Positions 22,931 through 33,414 of a stretch of DNA of 64,000 nucleotides are shown here, one piece after another (within the stretch, counting starts at the first letter, position 1; each line of letters opens with the position of its first letter). The DNA lies in assembly GCA_027919835.1 (NCBI GenBank), contig JANVFP010000009.1, positions 1,240,001 to 1,304,000 on the forward strand, written 5' to 3'. Below the pieces are notes generated by a model. The model did no database searches, was not told where the DNA came from, and saw only the letters and a list, made by a program, of their open reading frames with translations. A program made the translations under genes and the position numbers. Source of the DNA: Lentinula raphanica. Taxonomy: Eukaryota > Basidiomycota > Agaricomycetes > Agaricales > Omphalotaceae.

Positions 22931-23673
22931 CACTAGGGGCGCGGCACAATTTTACGATTCGGGAAAGTTGGGATCAAAAAGTGATTTGACGCTCGAAGTT
23001 TTCTCTCAAATGTTTTCTCAAAATGGTAGATAGAACGTACAAAAAGAGTAATCTTTTGAGTCAATGATACAAGCCGTTTTGCGGCTCAAATATTGCTCCA
23101 TTTATTGCCGGATTAAGTTAATCTTTCACATGAGGCAAAGATAATCTTTTGCCCCAAATCTAGCTTATCTATGACGCCCGTGAATTTTTTGATTTTACGG
23201 TCGCGAAACTAAATGCCCGCTTTTTTTAGACGCTGTATGTATGTAAGCAATTCAAACTTACATTGTTTAGCGCTCAATCGGAGTCCAATTCATCGGCGCC
23301 TAGTTCTGCCCACCAGCGCCTCTTTTTGTAGGCGCTAAACAGCGTAAGTTTGAATTGCTTACATATATCCAGCGTCTAAAAAAGCGGGCATTTAGTTTCG
23401 CGACCGTAAAATCAAAAAATTCACGGGCGTCATAGATAAGCTAGATTTGGGGCAAAAGATTATCTTTGCCTCATGTGAAAGATTAACTTAATCCGGCAAT
23501 AAATGGAGCAATATTTGAGCCGCAAAACGGCTTGTATCATTGACTCAAAAGATTACTCTTTTTGTACGTTCTATCTACCATTTTGAGAAAACATTTGAGA
23601 GAAAACTTCGAGCGTCAAATCACTTTTTGATCCCAACTTTCCCGAATCGTAAAATTGTGCCGCGCCCCTAGTG
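22931..23673. mobile_element. CACTA-ended foldback MITE, 743 bp, TSD ATT
   Basis: Two arms of about 343 bp (22931-23273 and 23332-23673) are near-perfect reverse complements, with a 58-bp unpaired centre. The element starts CACTAGGGGCGCGGC and ends GCCGCGCCCCTAGTG, and is flanked on both sides by ATT (22928-22930 and 23674-23676). CACTA/TAGTG termini with a 3-bp duplication are the signature of the CMC (En/Spm, CACTA) superfamily. It has no coding capacity, so it is non-autonomous. Only a few mismatches separate the arms, which implies recent insertion or arm correction. It lies 7 bp beyond the stop codon of the MYND gene at 23684. Confidence 0.9.
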
Positions 23674-23683
23674 ATTGACACAT

Positions 23684-25728
23684 CTATGTCCGAGATAAGT
23701 CGAAAACCCCAGATAGATGATAATGCGGAAAGCGCGCGAAGAATAGCACCTGATCGTCGTACAATTCCTGCAAGGGATCTTCAGTAAGCGGGGTAACAAA
23801 ATCTTTAGGTGCATTGGTGAGAGGACGAAAGTGCCAAGTAACGTCCAGATCCTGAGCAGACCCAAACCCATAGGTGCGATCAGGAACATCGATGTGATCA
23901 TGACTGTCATAGCATTCGTTCCCACTGCATGTATGTCCTTCCTGTGTTTCGCCAAAGAATCGTAGAATTAGCAGAACATTGCGGTGCTTGTTCTTGATAT
24001 TGTTTTCGCTATTCGGTAAGTGTTGCGGCATGCGATGTTTGTAGTAGATAGATAAGCACTTGAGTATGCTTCTGGAGTGCTTGTGTAGGATCTGCTTTGC
24101 AGCGTACGAGTAGAAACCGGTATCGTAGTTGTTGCCAAAAGGAGAGAGTGGAGACGTTACTGGAGAGGACTCGTTTTGATCCTGGCATATATCGAGAGTT
24201 CAAAAGAGACACGTACCCCGTTCGTACATCTGGTTCGATGAACATGTTTCTCGATGACCAGCTTTCCAATCGGCGCTTTGACAAGCATAGGAGCAATAGA
24301 TTCGAGACTGACATCGTGAACATACTCGTATGAACCGGTCCTGCTCAAGAGTAGTAATACACTGCAATGAATACCAGCACAGCTGATCAGTGACTGTTGC
24401 ACATATAAGGAGCAAATTGTCACCTTCCCGTGGGCACAGATAACCGTATCGTTCTTATATGCACGCCTCAGGCTGTCCATTTGGTTAACCCTCTCGATCA
24501 ATGCTTTCCAAACGGCTTCGAACTTGGGTGCTCCTGGAAATTCGAATGCATCGGGACGATGGGAGAGCATCGCGTTTGTGAATTTCACGCAGTATTGCAT
24601 GAGGGAGGGTACGCTGAAGAAAGTGACCATATTCGCGAGATATTCAGAGAGCGGTCCTCCAAAATACGGCTTTTCCATACGGACAACTTGACGCTCTCTC
24701 TTGATGAAGTACGCAGTTTGGTAGATGGTCTTGAGCCAGCCGAGATCTAAGGCTTCTGCTAACGCAGGTACACCTTTCTGATAAATGAGCAGGACGATCA
24801 AACTGTGCATTCTTGCTACGGAGATGAAGTAGAATTCCTGGTCATATTGAGATACACAGCGTCGCCTTTTGGGTGTAGATAAACGTTGGAGAGCATTGAT
24901 TAGAGACCTCAGAGCGCCTGCGTCTAGAAAACACTGGAGATCTAGATCACAGACGATGCTTTTCAGGGATGTGACAAGAACTTCGATAACACGGAACAAT
25001 ATCCCGGGCATGAGTTTCGAAACGTGTTGATCAAGGAAGGACATAAAAGGAAGAATAGGACCAGAAGGAAGAGTAAAGAAAGCATCGGTGAACAAGCTCA
25101 TATTGACGTTGTCGCTTGTCGTTATTTTGATGGCATTTGCAGCATCCGAGAAAAGAAGCAGGGTCTGCGAGTGGAGGATGAGGGTTTGGTGCGCGGAATC
25201 GGACGCGAACGACCAGGCATGGAAAATGTTTTTCATAATTCTCGGCGTGGATTTCAACAACAATAAGGTCTCGCGGACTAAGCTTGGATGTCGAAGATGT
25301 CCATACAGAGGCCCTAGAAACAGGAGAGGAAAGATGTAGAGTACGCGATCTTGAAGTTCGAAACTCTTGCAGGTTGAAGCCATAGTTTCCAGACAGACAT
25401 CAGCAAAGAAGTCCAGCCAAGGGTAGATTAGATTCCAATCCTTCTTGTTTTCAGAGAAGAAAAGATGTTGGACGATGGATGTTTTCTGGGCTTGGGATTG
25501 CACATCAGCGACAAGCGAAGCTAGAGCAAGTAGCGCAGATTGCATATCATCAGAGGGATCGTAGAGCTCGATGTCGTATCCGACAGGAGGGGCTATAGCC
25601 AATGCTCGTCTAGCGAGGGCTTTGTTCGGGAAAAGTGCTTTGCCTTCAGAAACGAGTTCCAGAGATTTGACGGGCGTTAGAGAGCGAGCTATGCATATGT
25701 AGCAAGCGCATTCAGTGGGCCTAGGCAT
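23684..25728 (-). CDS. MYND-type zinc-finger protein, tandem copy A
   Basis: Three exons (25728-24424, 24361-24217, 24159-23684) close in frame to 641 residues. The N-terminal 430 residues are helical and leucine-rich with no named domain; they resemble the long N-terminal regions of the many MYND proteins of Agaricomycetes. The finger spans the first splice site: Cys in VICAHGK, then CITTLEQDRFIRVCSRC, then YCSYACQSADWKAGHRETC. This gives a C4-C2HC zinc ligand set with the usual CxxC, CxxxxC...HxxxC pattern but a first spacing of four residues. MYND fingers bind zinc and mediate protein-protein contacts; no SET domain is present, so this is not a methyltransferase. The C-terminal 150 residues are shared with copy B. 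The gene ends GVFDLSRT while copy B continues for a further ten residues, and the CACTA element sits directly after this shorter end. ATG 25728 is fixed by alignment with copy B. Confidence 0.85.
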
Positions 25729-26001
25729 TGAGGCAGATAGTTGATGATGACGGTGCTTGTAGTGAGTACAACTTCAAGAAGTAAGAGAAGGACGACAAGA
25801 TTCAAAGGTAACTCGATGAGGTCATTTCGAAAAGATTGCTTACATCAGTCGTACTAGAGTCTAGAGTGTACTCGCAATCCTTCGTTTCGTGAGCAGTAAG
25901 CACCAGGCGCGACTCCTATCACTGGCTATCAGTAGCTTGCGAAAGGAACCTCAACGAGCAAATTACTGCATTTTTAGAAACAGTACATAGTATGTACTTA
26001 C

Positions 26002-28045
26002 TCAAATTGGAGAGTCAAAAACGAAACCTGATCCTGCCGAAGTCAAGTTGAAAACCCCAGAGGCATGAAAATGCGGGAAAAGGGCGTGGTACAGCATATC
26101 ATCATTGCACACCTCGAAACTGTCATCGGCCTCGAGGCGAAGGCCTTTCGGTGCGTTGTCGAAGTAACAGAAGCGCCAGTTGAAGGCCCAGTCTTGGACA
26201 GACCTGTACTGAGTGCGATTACGACCATAGATGTAATCATCCTGATCGTCGTCCTGCGTTTTGCCAAAGAATTGTAGAGTGAGCAAAACCGTGCGGTGTT
26301 TGTTCTTGGCGGGGTTTTCGACCGTTTGCGGGTAACGTTTGTGGAAGATGAACAAGTCTTCCATGATGTTCTTGGAATACGTGTATAAACTGTATCTCAC
26401 GACGTACAGGAAGAAACCGGTATCGTAGTTGTTGCCACAGGGAAATAGCGAAAAATTCACTGAGGAAAAGTTAAAATCATCAAGCATATATCGTGAGTTC
26501 CAGCGAGATATTGACGTACCCCGTGTATACATCTTGTCGGCAGAACATTCTTTTCGATGACCAGATATCCAGTCGGCCTTTTGACAGACATAGGAGCAAT
26601 AAACGTGGGACCGACATCGAGAACAAACTCGTATGAAACGATCCTGCTCGCAAGTAGTAGTACACTACATGGATATCAACGATTCGTCAAATGACGCGCC
26701 GCATACTATATGAAAAGCAAGTTCTGACCTTTTTGTTGGCACAAATCACTGAATCTTTCTTATATACTCGCCTCAAGCTCTCCATGTGGTTAACCCTCTC
26801 TATCATCGTTTTCCAGATCGCTTCGAACTTGGGTGCTCCGGGAAACTCGAAGGCGTCAGGTCGCTGGCTTAGCATTCGATTTGTGAATTTCACACAAAAG
26901 TGCATCAGAGAGGGTATGCTGAAAAAGGAGACCAGATTTGCGAGGTAATCAGAGAACGGGCCTCCGAGATACGGCTCTACTGTATGAACGACTTGATTCT
27001 CTTTTTCGAAGAAATACGCAGATAGGTAGATAGCGTTGAGCCAGCCGAAATCTAAAGCTTCTGCTAACGCAGGCACACCTTGCTGCAATGTGACAAGAAC
27101 GATCAAACTGTGTAGTCTTGATATGCAGATGAAGTAGAATTCCTGGTCAGATCGTAATACACTGCATCGCATTTCGGGTGCAGAGAGACGTTCGATGGCG
27201 ATGATGGTAGACTCCAGAGCGCCTACGTCGAGAAAAGACTGGAGATCGAGTTCGAACATGACGCTGGTTAGAGATGTGACAAGGCATTCAAGGACACGAA
27301 ATAAGATTCCGGGCATGGTTTTAGAAACGTGTTGGTCGAGGAAGGTCATGAAGGTGATGATGGGATCGAAAGGAAGGAGTTGAAGGAAAGCGTCGGTGAA
27401 TAAGGTCACGTTGATATCGTGGTTCGTCCTTAATGTGATCGCATTTGCAGCATCGGAGAAAAGAAGCAAGGTCTGCGAGTGGAGAATGAGGCTTTGGTGC
27501 GCGTATTGAGACGCAAAAGACCAGGCGTAGAATATGTTTTTCATGATTTTCGGCCTGGATTTCAACAACGATGAAATCTCGTGAACTAAGTTCGGATGTT
27601 GAAGATGACCACGCAAAGGTCCTAGAAAGAGGAGAGGGACGATGTAAAGCACGCGTTCTTGGAATTCGAAGCTCTTGCCGCCGCTTGAGGCCATCTTGCG
27701 CAGACAGACATCAGCGAAAAAGTCCAGCCAAGGGTAAATAAGATTCCAGTCCTTCTTGTTTTCAGCGAAGAAAAGATGTTGGACGATCGGGGTTTTCTGG
27801 GCTTGGGATTGAACATCGGCGACAAGCGAAGCTAGAGCAAGCAGCGCAGATTGTATATCGTCAGAGGGATCGCAGAGCCTGTCGTATCCGACAGGAGGGG
27901 CTATAGCCAGCGCTCGTCTAGCGAGAGTTTTGTTCGGGAAAAGTGCTTTGCCTTCAGAAACGAGTTTCAGGGATTCGACGGGGGTTAGAGAGCGAGCTGT
28001 GCATATGTAGCACTGGCAGGCGCATTCAACGGTGGGCCTCGGCAT
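26002..28045 (-). CDS. MYND-type zinc-finger protein, tandem copy B
   Basis: Head-to-tail paralogue of the previous gene, 273 bp upstream of it. Exons 28045-26729, 26664-26520 and 26459-26002 give 639 residues with the same intron phases. The start MPRPTVECAC aligns with MPRPTECAC of copy A; the frame is open upstream to 28246, but that extension is not shared and I exclude it. The finger reads ICANKK, then CTTTCEQDRFIRVCSRC, then YCSYVCQKADWISGHRKEC, so all ligands are kept. An extra Cys (TTTCEQ) is specific to this copy. N-terminal blocks such as FPNK(A/T)LARRALAIAPPVGYD and IYPWLDFFADVCL are almost identical between copies, showing a fairly recent duplication. C-terminal tails differ most. 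Function is unknown; a regulatory or scaffold role is inferred from the finger only. Confidence 0.85.
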
Positions 28046-28993
28046 CTTGGCAGATCGTTGATGATGACGGAGATCGTGGTGAGTACAAGAAGGGGAGGAG
28101 GACACAGTGGCCTCGCTACGCGTATGATGGTTCAACAAAGAGAGTAAACGCGTTCGCGAATCGTTGAACGCAAAAGCTGGCTTACATAAGTTTTCAACGC
28201 TCCCGCCATGGACATGGCCATTGGGAATGGCGAACCCTCCTCTCAATATCTTTTGAACGCTTCAAGCTCCAGACAACAGGCTAGGCCGTACGCGTAAATA
28301 TCAATGATGAGTAGGTCTTAATCTATGCACTACCAGTGGCACTGCTATACAGAGCGCCTGCTCCGGATCCAGTGATCTGTCAGTCTCCTCATCTAGTAGG
28401 GCCCGGCATACTATCAGCTACTATCAGACTCGATCCATCTTCCCGAGTCCGAGCACTTGTCCAAATCTATCCCTTTTTCAATTATTGCTCAAAAGCCTTA
28501 TAAAGATCATCGTCGATGAGTATACAAACGTGCACGAGGCTGATGAAGGCTCGGTGAAGGCTTATGAGACGCCAGAGTACATCTTGGCAGGGGGCATAAG
28601 TTGTCCTCTGTTGTTCTCAAAATGTAGTAGGTTCCTTGATGAACTGACTAGGTTCTCCGTTCGTGGCTAGGCAAACAATATGGACTTTCAAGGCAAGCCC
28701 GAAACTCAAAGCTTCAAGTTCGAGATTCAAGCTTCAAATCAAACCCATAGAATTCTCTCCCGCCGCATCATGCTAGCAGTTGAATCTCGATCACTGAAAC
28801 GGTTTGCACTTTAGACCGGGTTCGGAGAGCCACTCAGCGCTCGACTCGGTGTTCTTGCGATTTCACACAACCGGCGTCAGCTTGGCTGAAGATATCTCAT
28901 CTTACTCGATTCTAAGGCACTATAAATGCTCAATCTATCTGCTACATACCCCTCCACATTTTCTTCGAGCTGGTACCTCGACTCTCAGTGTCA
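28046..28993. other. Divergent intergenic region
   Basis: Shared promoter space between MYND copy B (-) and the lyase (+). A TATAAAT sequence lies at 28920-28926, about 70 bp before the lyase ATG, and is a plausible TATA box. No gene is supported. Confidence 0.5.
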
Positions 28994-29827
28994 ATGACTT
29001 CCTCAGGCTGGCCCTTCTCCAAACCCACGGTTTTTACCCATGTGGTCGCCTTCCTTTTCCTCGCCTCCTTCTTCCTATGGTCAGTCACCGCTCTCGACAC
29101 ATCAGTTGCCCCGGGGGGGAACTTTGATTTTTCCAACTGGGAGCTTCAGATGTGTATCGGCTCCGCGGGGTCTCCCAAGACCGAATCCAGCTCGTCTCTC
29201 AAGGGCGACGGTGGGTTCGAGGACGACCAGTATTTCTATACCTCTAGTGATGATGGTGCTTTGGTCATGAAAGTACCTGGATCGCCTTCGTCTTCTGGTT
29301 GTGTCACAACTACGAACTCGCTTCATTGTCGTACGGAGTTGCGTGAGCTGGGTAGCTGGGACCCTCAGGACACCAACAAGCTCACTGTGTCGCTTGCTGT
29401 CGCACAAGCTGACGACAGTGAGCATGGGACTGTTATCGGGCAAATTCATATCGATGACAGCGTTTCTACCAAGGTTCGACAAACCACCGCATTGGTCTAT
29501 TTTATTTATTCTGACGAGTTACACTTTCAGCCGGTTATCGAGCTGTATTACAACAACAAAGGCGTCATATCAGCCGGTGTGGAACAAACACGTAGTGGAG
29601 GAAATGAAAAGTTTACGACTTTTGAAACTACTGTTCCACTTGGGACCAAGTTTACGTACGAGATTGACTACAGTGGGGGAGTGCTTAAAGTCACTGTCAA
29701 TGGGGAGGAGATGACGCTCGATACATACCAGTTGGACTCACCCAAAAGCTATTTCAAGGCTGGGAACTATAATCAGGGCTCTAGTCCATCGGAGGTCCAT
29801 TTTTACTCCCTCTTGATCCAGCATTAG
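28994..29827 (+). CDS. Secreted alginate-lyase-2-fold polysaccharide lyase (PL7-like)
   Basis: Two exons (28994-29473 and 29531-29827) give 258 residues. The frame stays open through the proposed 57-nt intron (GTTCGA...TTTCAG), but removing it joins the segment DDSVSTK to PVIELYYNNKG as expected for the fold. An N-terminal hydrophobic helix (HVVAFLFLASFFLWSVTA) is a signal peptide. Diagnostic motifs of the alginate lyase 2 / PL7 superfamily are present in order: FDFSNWELQ (about 45-52), RTELRE (113-118), QIH (150-152) and YFKAGNYNQ (234-242); the Arg, Gln, His and Tyr of these motifs form the active site in characterised members. Such enzymes cleave 1,4-linked uronans by beta-elimination. In a fungus the natural substrate could be glucuronan (as for PL20) or alginate; the sequence alone does not tell. 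ATG 28994 is the first Met before the signal peptide. Confidence 0.85.
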   Translation: MTSSGWPFSKPTVFTHVVAFLFLASFFLWSVTALDTSVAPGGNFDFSNWELQMCIGSAGSPKTESSSSLKGDGGFEDDQYFYTSSDDGALVMKVPGSPSSSGCVTTTNSLHCRTELRELGSWDPQDTNKLTVSLAVAQADDSEHGTVIGQIHIDDSVSTKVRQTTALVYFIYSDELHFQPVIELYYNNKGVISAGVEQTRSGGNEKFTTFETTVPLGTKFTYEIDYSGGVLKVTVNGEEMTLDTYQLDSPKSYFKAGNYNQGSSPSEVHFYSLLIQH

Positions 29828-30310
29828 GGAAGATAGATTAGGAGGAGGAGGGACGATTTCAGGCAGCGAAGAGGCTGGTATTTCACAAGTATGTAGTACG
29901 TTTTTGTCACTGCGCTGTGCGTGGGTGGTGTATACGATACTTTTGTGATATGCAGAGGACCTTCTCCATTGCCGATTGTGTGCTGGTGTTCTCATGAGTT
30001 TTTGGTCGAGTGGATTCAAGTATGTGGCATTGATATCGTCACTAATGACTATGTATTAATCGAAAGAACTGGGAATCAAAGATGGGATAAGAAATAGCAG
30101 ATCTTCTTAGGGGTGTTAAGTTGAAATAATAGGAGCAAGTTTGGCGGTGCTGGAGGTCGCAGCCCATGCATAGCACTGAATGACCTAGGCATCTTCTTCA
30201 TGCAAACATGTAATGGAGTAAGGTTTGATTAGGCATTATGCAAGATTACAAACTAATCTATGAAATTCTACATCCCAATTATCACTACATAACTCTCCCC
30301 ATCCCATCCC
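29828..30310. other. Convergent intergenic region
   Basis: 3' flanks of the lyase (+) and the helicase (-). No gene is supported. The tract is pyrimidine-rich towards 30310, as is usual for the 3' end of the helicase on the other strand. Confidence 0.5.
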
Positions 30311-33300
30311 CTAATTTTCAAGCCTCGGTTCATCTCCTTCCCCTCTCCACTCCATCGGCATCCCCTTCTTCCCCCTACTCGTGCTTCTTCCCCCTTTCCC
30401 AAAAACAACAACAACACCCTCCGTCCCCGCTCTCGCCGTTCTCCCCGCCCGATGTAAAAAGTCCACGACGTTCCTCGGTTCGTCGACGATGAACACGTGT
30501 CGGACTGAGGGTGAGAAATCTAGGCCTCGGGAGAGGAGGGAGGTGGTGAGGAGGACGTGGGGTGTATCAGATAATGTTGGTGTTGGCGTTGGCGTTGTCG
30601 ATGTGGAACTCGAAGCACGAGAGGGATTGGTTACGAGGGGTTGGAGTCGGCGAGGCGCGGGCGATGTCGATGTCGAGGAGGTTTCTTCGACAGCGTCAGT
30701 GTCAGTTGTCCTTGACCTCGCTCTGAGAAAACCTTTGAGATGCTTGTTCGATCCCCGCCTTCGTTCAGAGCCTTTCCGTTCCGACGTTCCAGATCTCTCT
30801 TCTTTCTCTTCTTCAGTAGCAGCAGCAGCATTGTCATTGTCCTCCTCTGCCGGCGCATGGCTCAGAACCGAGCTAATCTTACTCGTCAGCATCACCGTTT
30901 TGATACCCTTCTCCTCCAAATAAACACCAAGATCGTCGACTTTTGCGGATTTATTGCAAAACACGATGACCTTGCTTAACTCTGTCTGACCTTTCCCCAT
31001 ACTCCCCATCCACCGACGTTCATCTTCCATCCACACCGCTCTCAGCCGTTTCTCTATATCCGCCAGTTTGTTTCCTCCACTCCAATCGACTTGCTCGATC
31101 TTGAGTGAAGACGGGAGACGATGAAGACCGGAGGAACGGAGTACACCAGCGTTGCGAGGCGACCCGCGACGATGACGACGGAAGAACATCGCAGGATGGT
31201 GTTGTTGGAGGTAGAACAGGAGAGCGGGGGGGATGGTAGCTGTGGTTAGGATGAGGTTGAATGGGTATCTAGTTGGTGGTGCCGGTGATGAGTCTTTGAC
31301 TTCAGCGGTCAGAGCATGGGATGATGAAGATGAAGATAGTTCCGAGTCAGAGACGGACGTTGCGTCTTGAGCTTCAACGACCTTCCCATCTTCTCCAACA
31401 ACCTCAGGCGCCTCAGGATAACACTCTGCACTCAGGACCTTGTCCTCTTTGACGAACCCCACCTCTTTGCCTCTCGCTTTACTGATCTCCGCCAGAAGGA
31501 GCCTAGTGAACGAGTTAAAGTCGGGATCGAAGAGAACATCCGCTTCGTCGACGATGACCCATTCGATATTCGCAAGTCCCATTTCTGGTCTTCCGATCCG
31601 TCTTCCGCTTCCGCCCGAGCCTGAATCACGCTCTGCGGGGCGATCCCAACCTCGTCCAAAGACCATCTCGAGGAATTTCATCGGTGTGCCGACCATGATG
31701 TCCACCGGGCGGGTAGACACAGACACAGAGTTTTGTGAGGTTTCGGACTCTCCAGGGTGTACTTGCGACAAAGGCAAAGACAAAGGCCGGACATCCAACT
31801 CTGTCGCCCCATTCGCGAGTTTCTCTCCTGCCGTCTCGGTCACCTGCATCTCTTTCGAAACCGTGGACGCCTTGGCCGGGGTTCTGTCTGCGTCCCGGTC
31901 CCGGTTCCTGCTGTTGGCTTTACTCGTACAGACCACCCTGAGCTTGATCTCATGCGACAGCGTCTTTGCGAACCCCGACAGTTGGCGAGCGAGCTCATGC
32001 GTGGGTGCGAGGATGAGCGAACGAGGGTTGTATGCGTACGCGTTGGTGGATAGAGTGGATGGTTGGGAATCTTTCTCTTTCCTCGTCAGTTTGGACAGTT
32101 CGGACAGTTTAAGCGATTGGAGAAGAGGAAGGAGATAGGCGATTGATTTTCCTGAGCCTGTTTCGGATGCGAGAAGGAATTCCTTGTACGTAGGAGGATT
32201 GAGGTCGGAAGAGGAAGCGAGTGTGGATGAGGGATTAGCAGAGTGAGAGTTTATGGGATCAACGACTTTTGCGATACTCAGTCTCTGGATTTGAGTGGGG
32301 TTCGCGTCTGGACCGAGAATATCGTGCAGGCATGAGACAAGGCCTGGAAGGAGAGGGGAGATTTGAAGGAATGGTGTTCTTCGCTTGATTGAGACGAGAG
32401 TGAATTGGTAGATGAGATCGCGGAGAGTTTGCCTTTACGCTGAGTCTTTTGGAGAAAACGACGGATGAGTGAATGTTAGCAGAAAGACATGATGAGAATG
32501 GCTCACGAGAGAAGGCGGAGGTTGATAAAACTCTTTCAGTTGAGGCAAGCCTTTAGAATCCATGGCTATTTTCGGTTTTGGAGGAGGAGGAGCACGTACT
32601 GCCTCCGTTTTAAGTTGAGTCGTGGATATTGACGGAGACTTCTTCGAAATTATCCCCCTAGGTCGAACTTGACGTTCCTCCCTAACCTGCGCTCCCTTTG
32701 TCCAAGACTGTATATTCGTCCCTATCGCACGAGGGACAACTTTCCCAAGATCTTCTGCCCATCTTCCACCTACTCTATCTGTTCGCTCCGAGTCAGGTTC
32801 TCGTGTATGAAGCTCATTCCTCCAACTTCCTGCTCGATTGGCTATACGCCTTTCCAAGTCCTTCCGCTTGAGCCTAAGCGCGTCAGCTTGCATACTGCGC
32901 TTCAACTCCTGTACGTTTTGTCGATGTTTTTCCTCGTTGGCCTGCTTTGCTCGTTTCTCCGCTAGTTTTTCGGCCCATTGACTCGTGTCTTGTTCTCTTT
33001 GGGCTTCGAAGGAGACAAGTCGTTGGTGCATGGCCTGTTTGGCACGCAAAGCTTGGATTTTTTGGGATTGACGCGGACTCATACGACGAAGGGTAGGCGT
33101 GGGCGTCTCTCTGGTGGATTGGGGTAGTCGGGAAGAGGATGACGATGAGGGTGACGGAGGGCTTCCACGAGGACCTTTGGGTTGCTTTCCTTTTTAATGA
33201 GTATGTAGATGAGCATGGCATGTTCTTAAGAGTATCAATATTTGTACAAAGACCAAAACTCACGTCTGGAAGCGTCCGAGGCTTTATTCTCAGCTTTCTT

Positions 33301-33414
33301 CTTTAACGCATGGTAAGAACGCGTTGTGAAGGTTCCAGCGGAGAGTGGTATTGGAGCAGCTGTTGTGGTTGTTGTTGTTCTCAACAGACATAAGAGGGGT
33401 CTCGCAGAAGACAT
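30311..33414 (-). CDS. MRH4: Mitochondrial DEAD-box RNA helicase, MRH4 type
   Basis: ATP-dependent RNA helicase, in yeast required for mitochondrial large-subunit assembly. Exon 1 (33414-33264) encodes a presequence (SSARPLLCLLRTTTTTTAAP...RSYHALKKK). Exon 2 (33189 to about 32508) is a basic, coiled-coil-like region with many Lys/Arg/Glu. The helicase core runs from about 32400 to 30311: Q-like motif TQIQRLSI, motif I SETGSGKS, Ia APTHELARQ, II VDEADVLF, III TTATIP, IV VIVFCNKS, V TTSLLSRGLDF, VI HRAGRTAR. Motif II reads DEAD and motif III TAT rather than SAT, as in MRH4-like proteins. Long Ser/Gly- and Glu-rich inserts separate motifs Ib-II and IV-V. The junction between exon 2 and the core could not be placed cleanly: the donor GTGAGC at about 32507 and the acceptor ending near 32393 keep the frame, but closer acceptors hit a TAA. 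The last exon is continuous from the Q motif to the stop. Core assignment is secure, the N-terminal splice is not. Confidence 0.85.

Noticed and set aside
28046..28246. 67-residue N-terminal extension of MYND copy B
   Set aside because: Not shared with copy A, whose start aligns at 28045; the extension reads like leader sequence.
29474..29530. In-frame reading of the lyase without the intron
   Set aside because: The 57-nt segment has GT...AG borders and a pyrimidine tract, and would insert 19 residues before a conserved strand; the intron is preferred although frame does not decide.
30381..32138. Plus-strand ORFs of 180 and 232 codons
   Set aside because: Antisense shadows of the DEAD-box helicase, Ser/Arg-rich only because the helicase inserts are low complexity.
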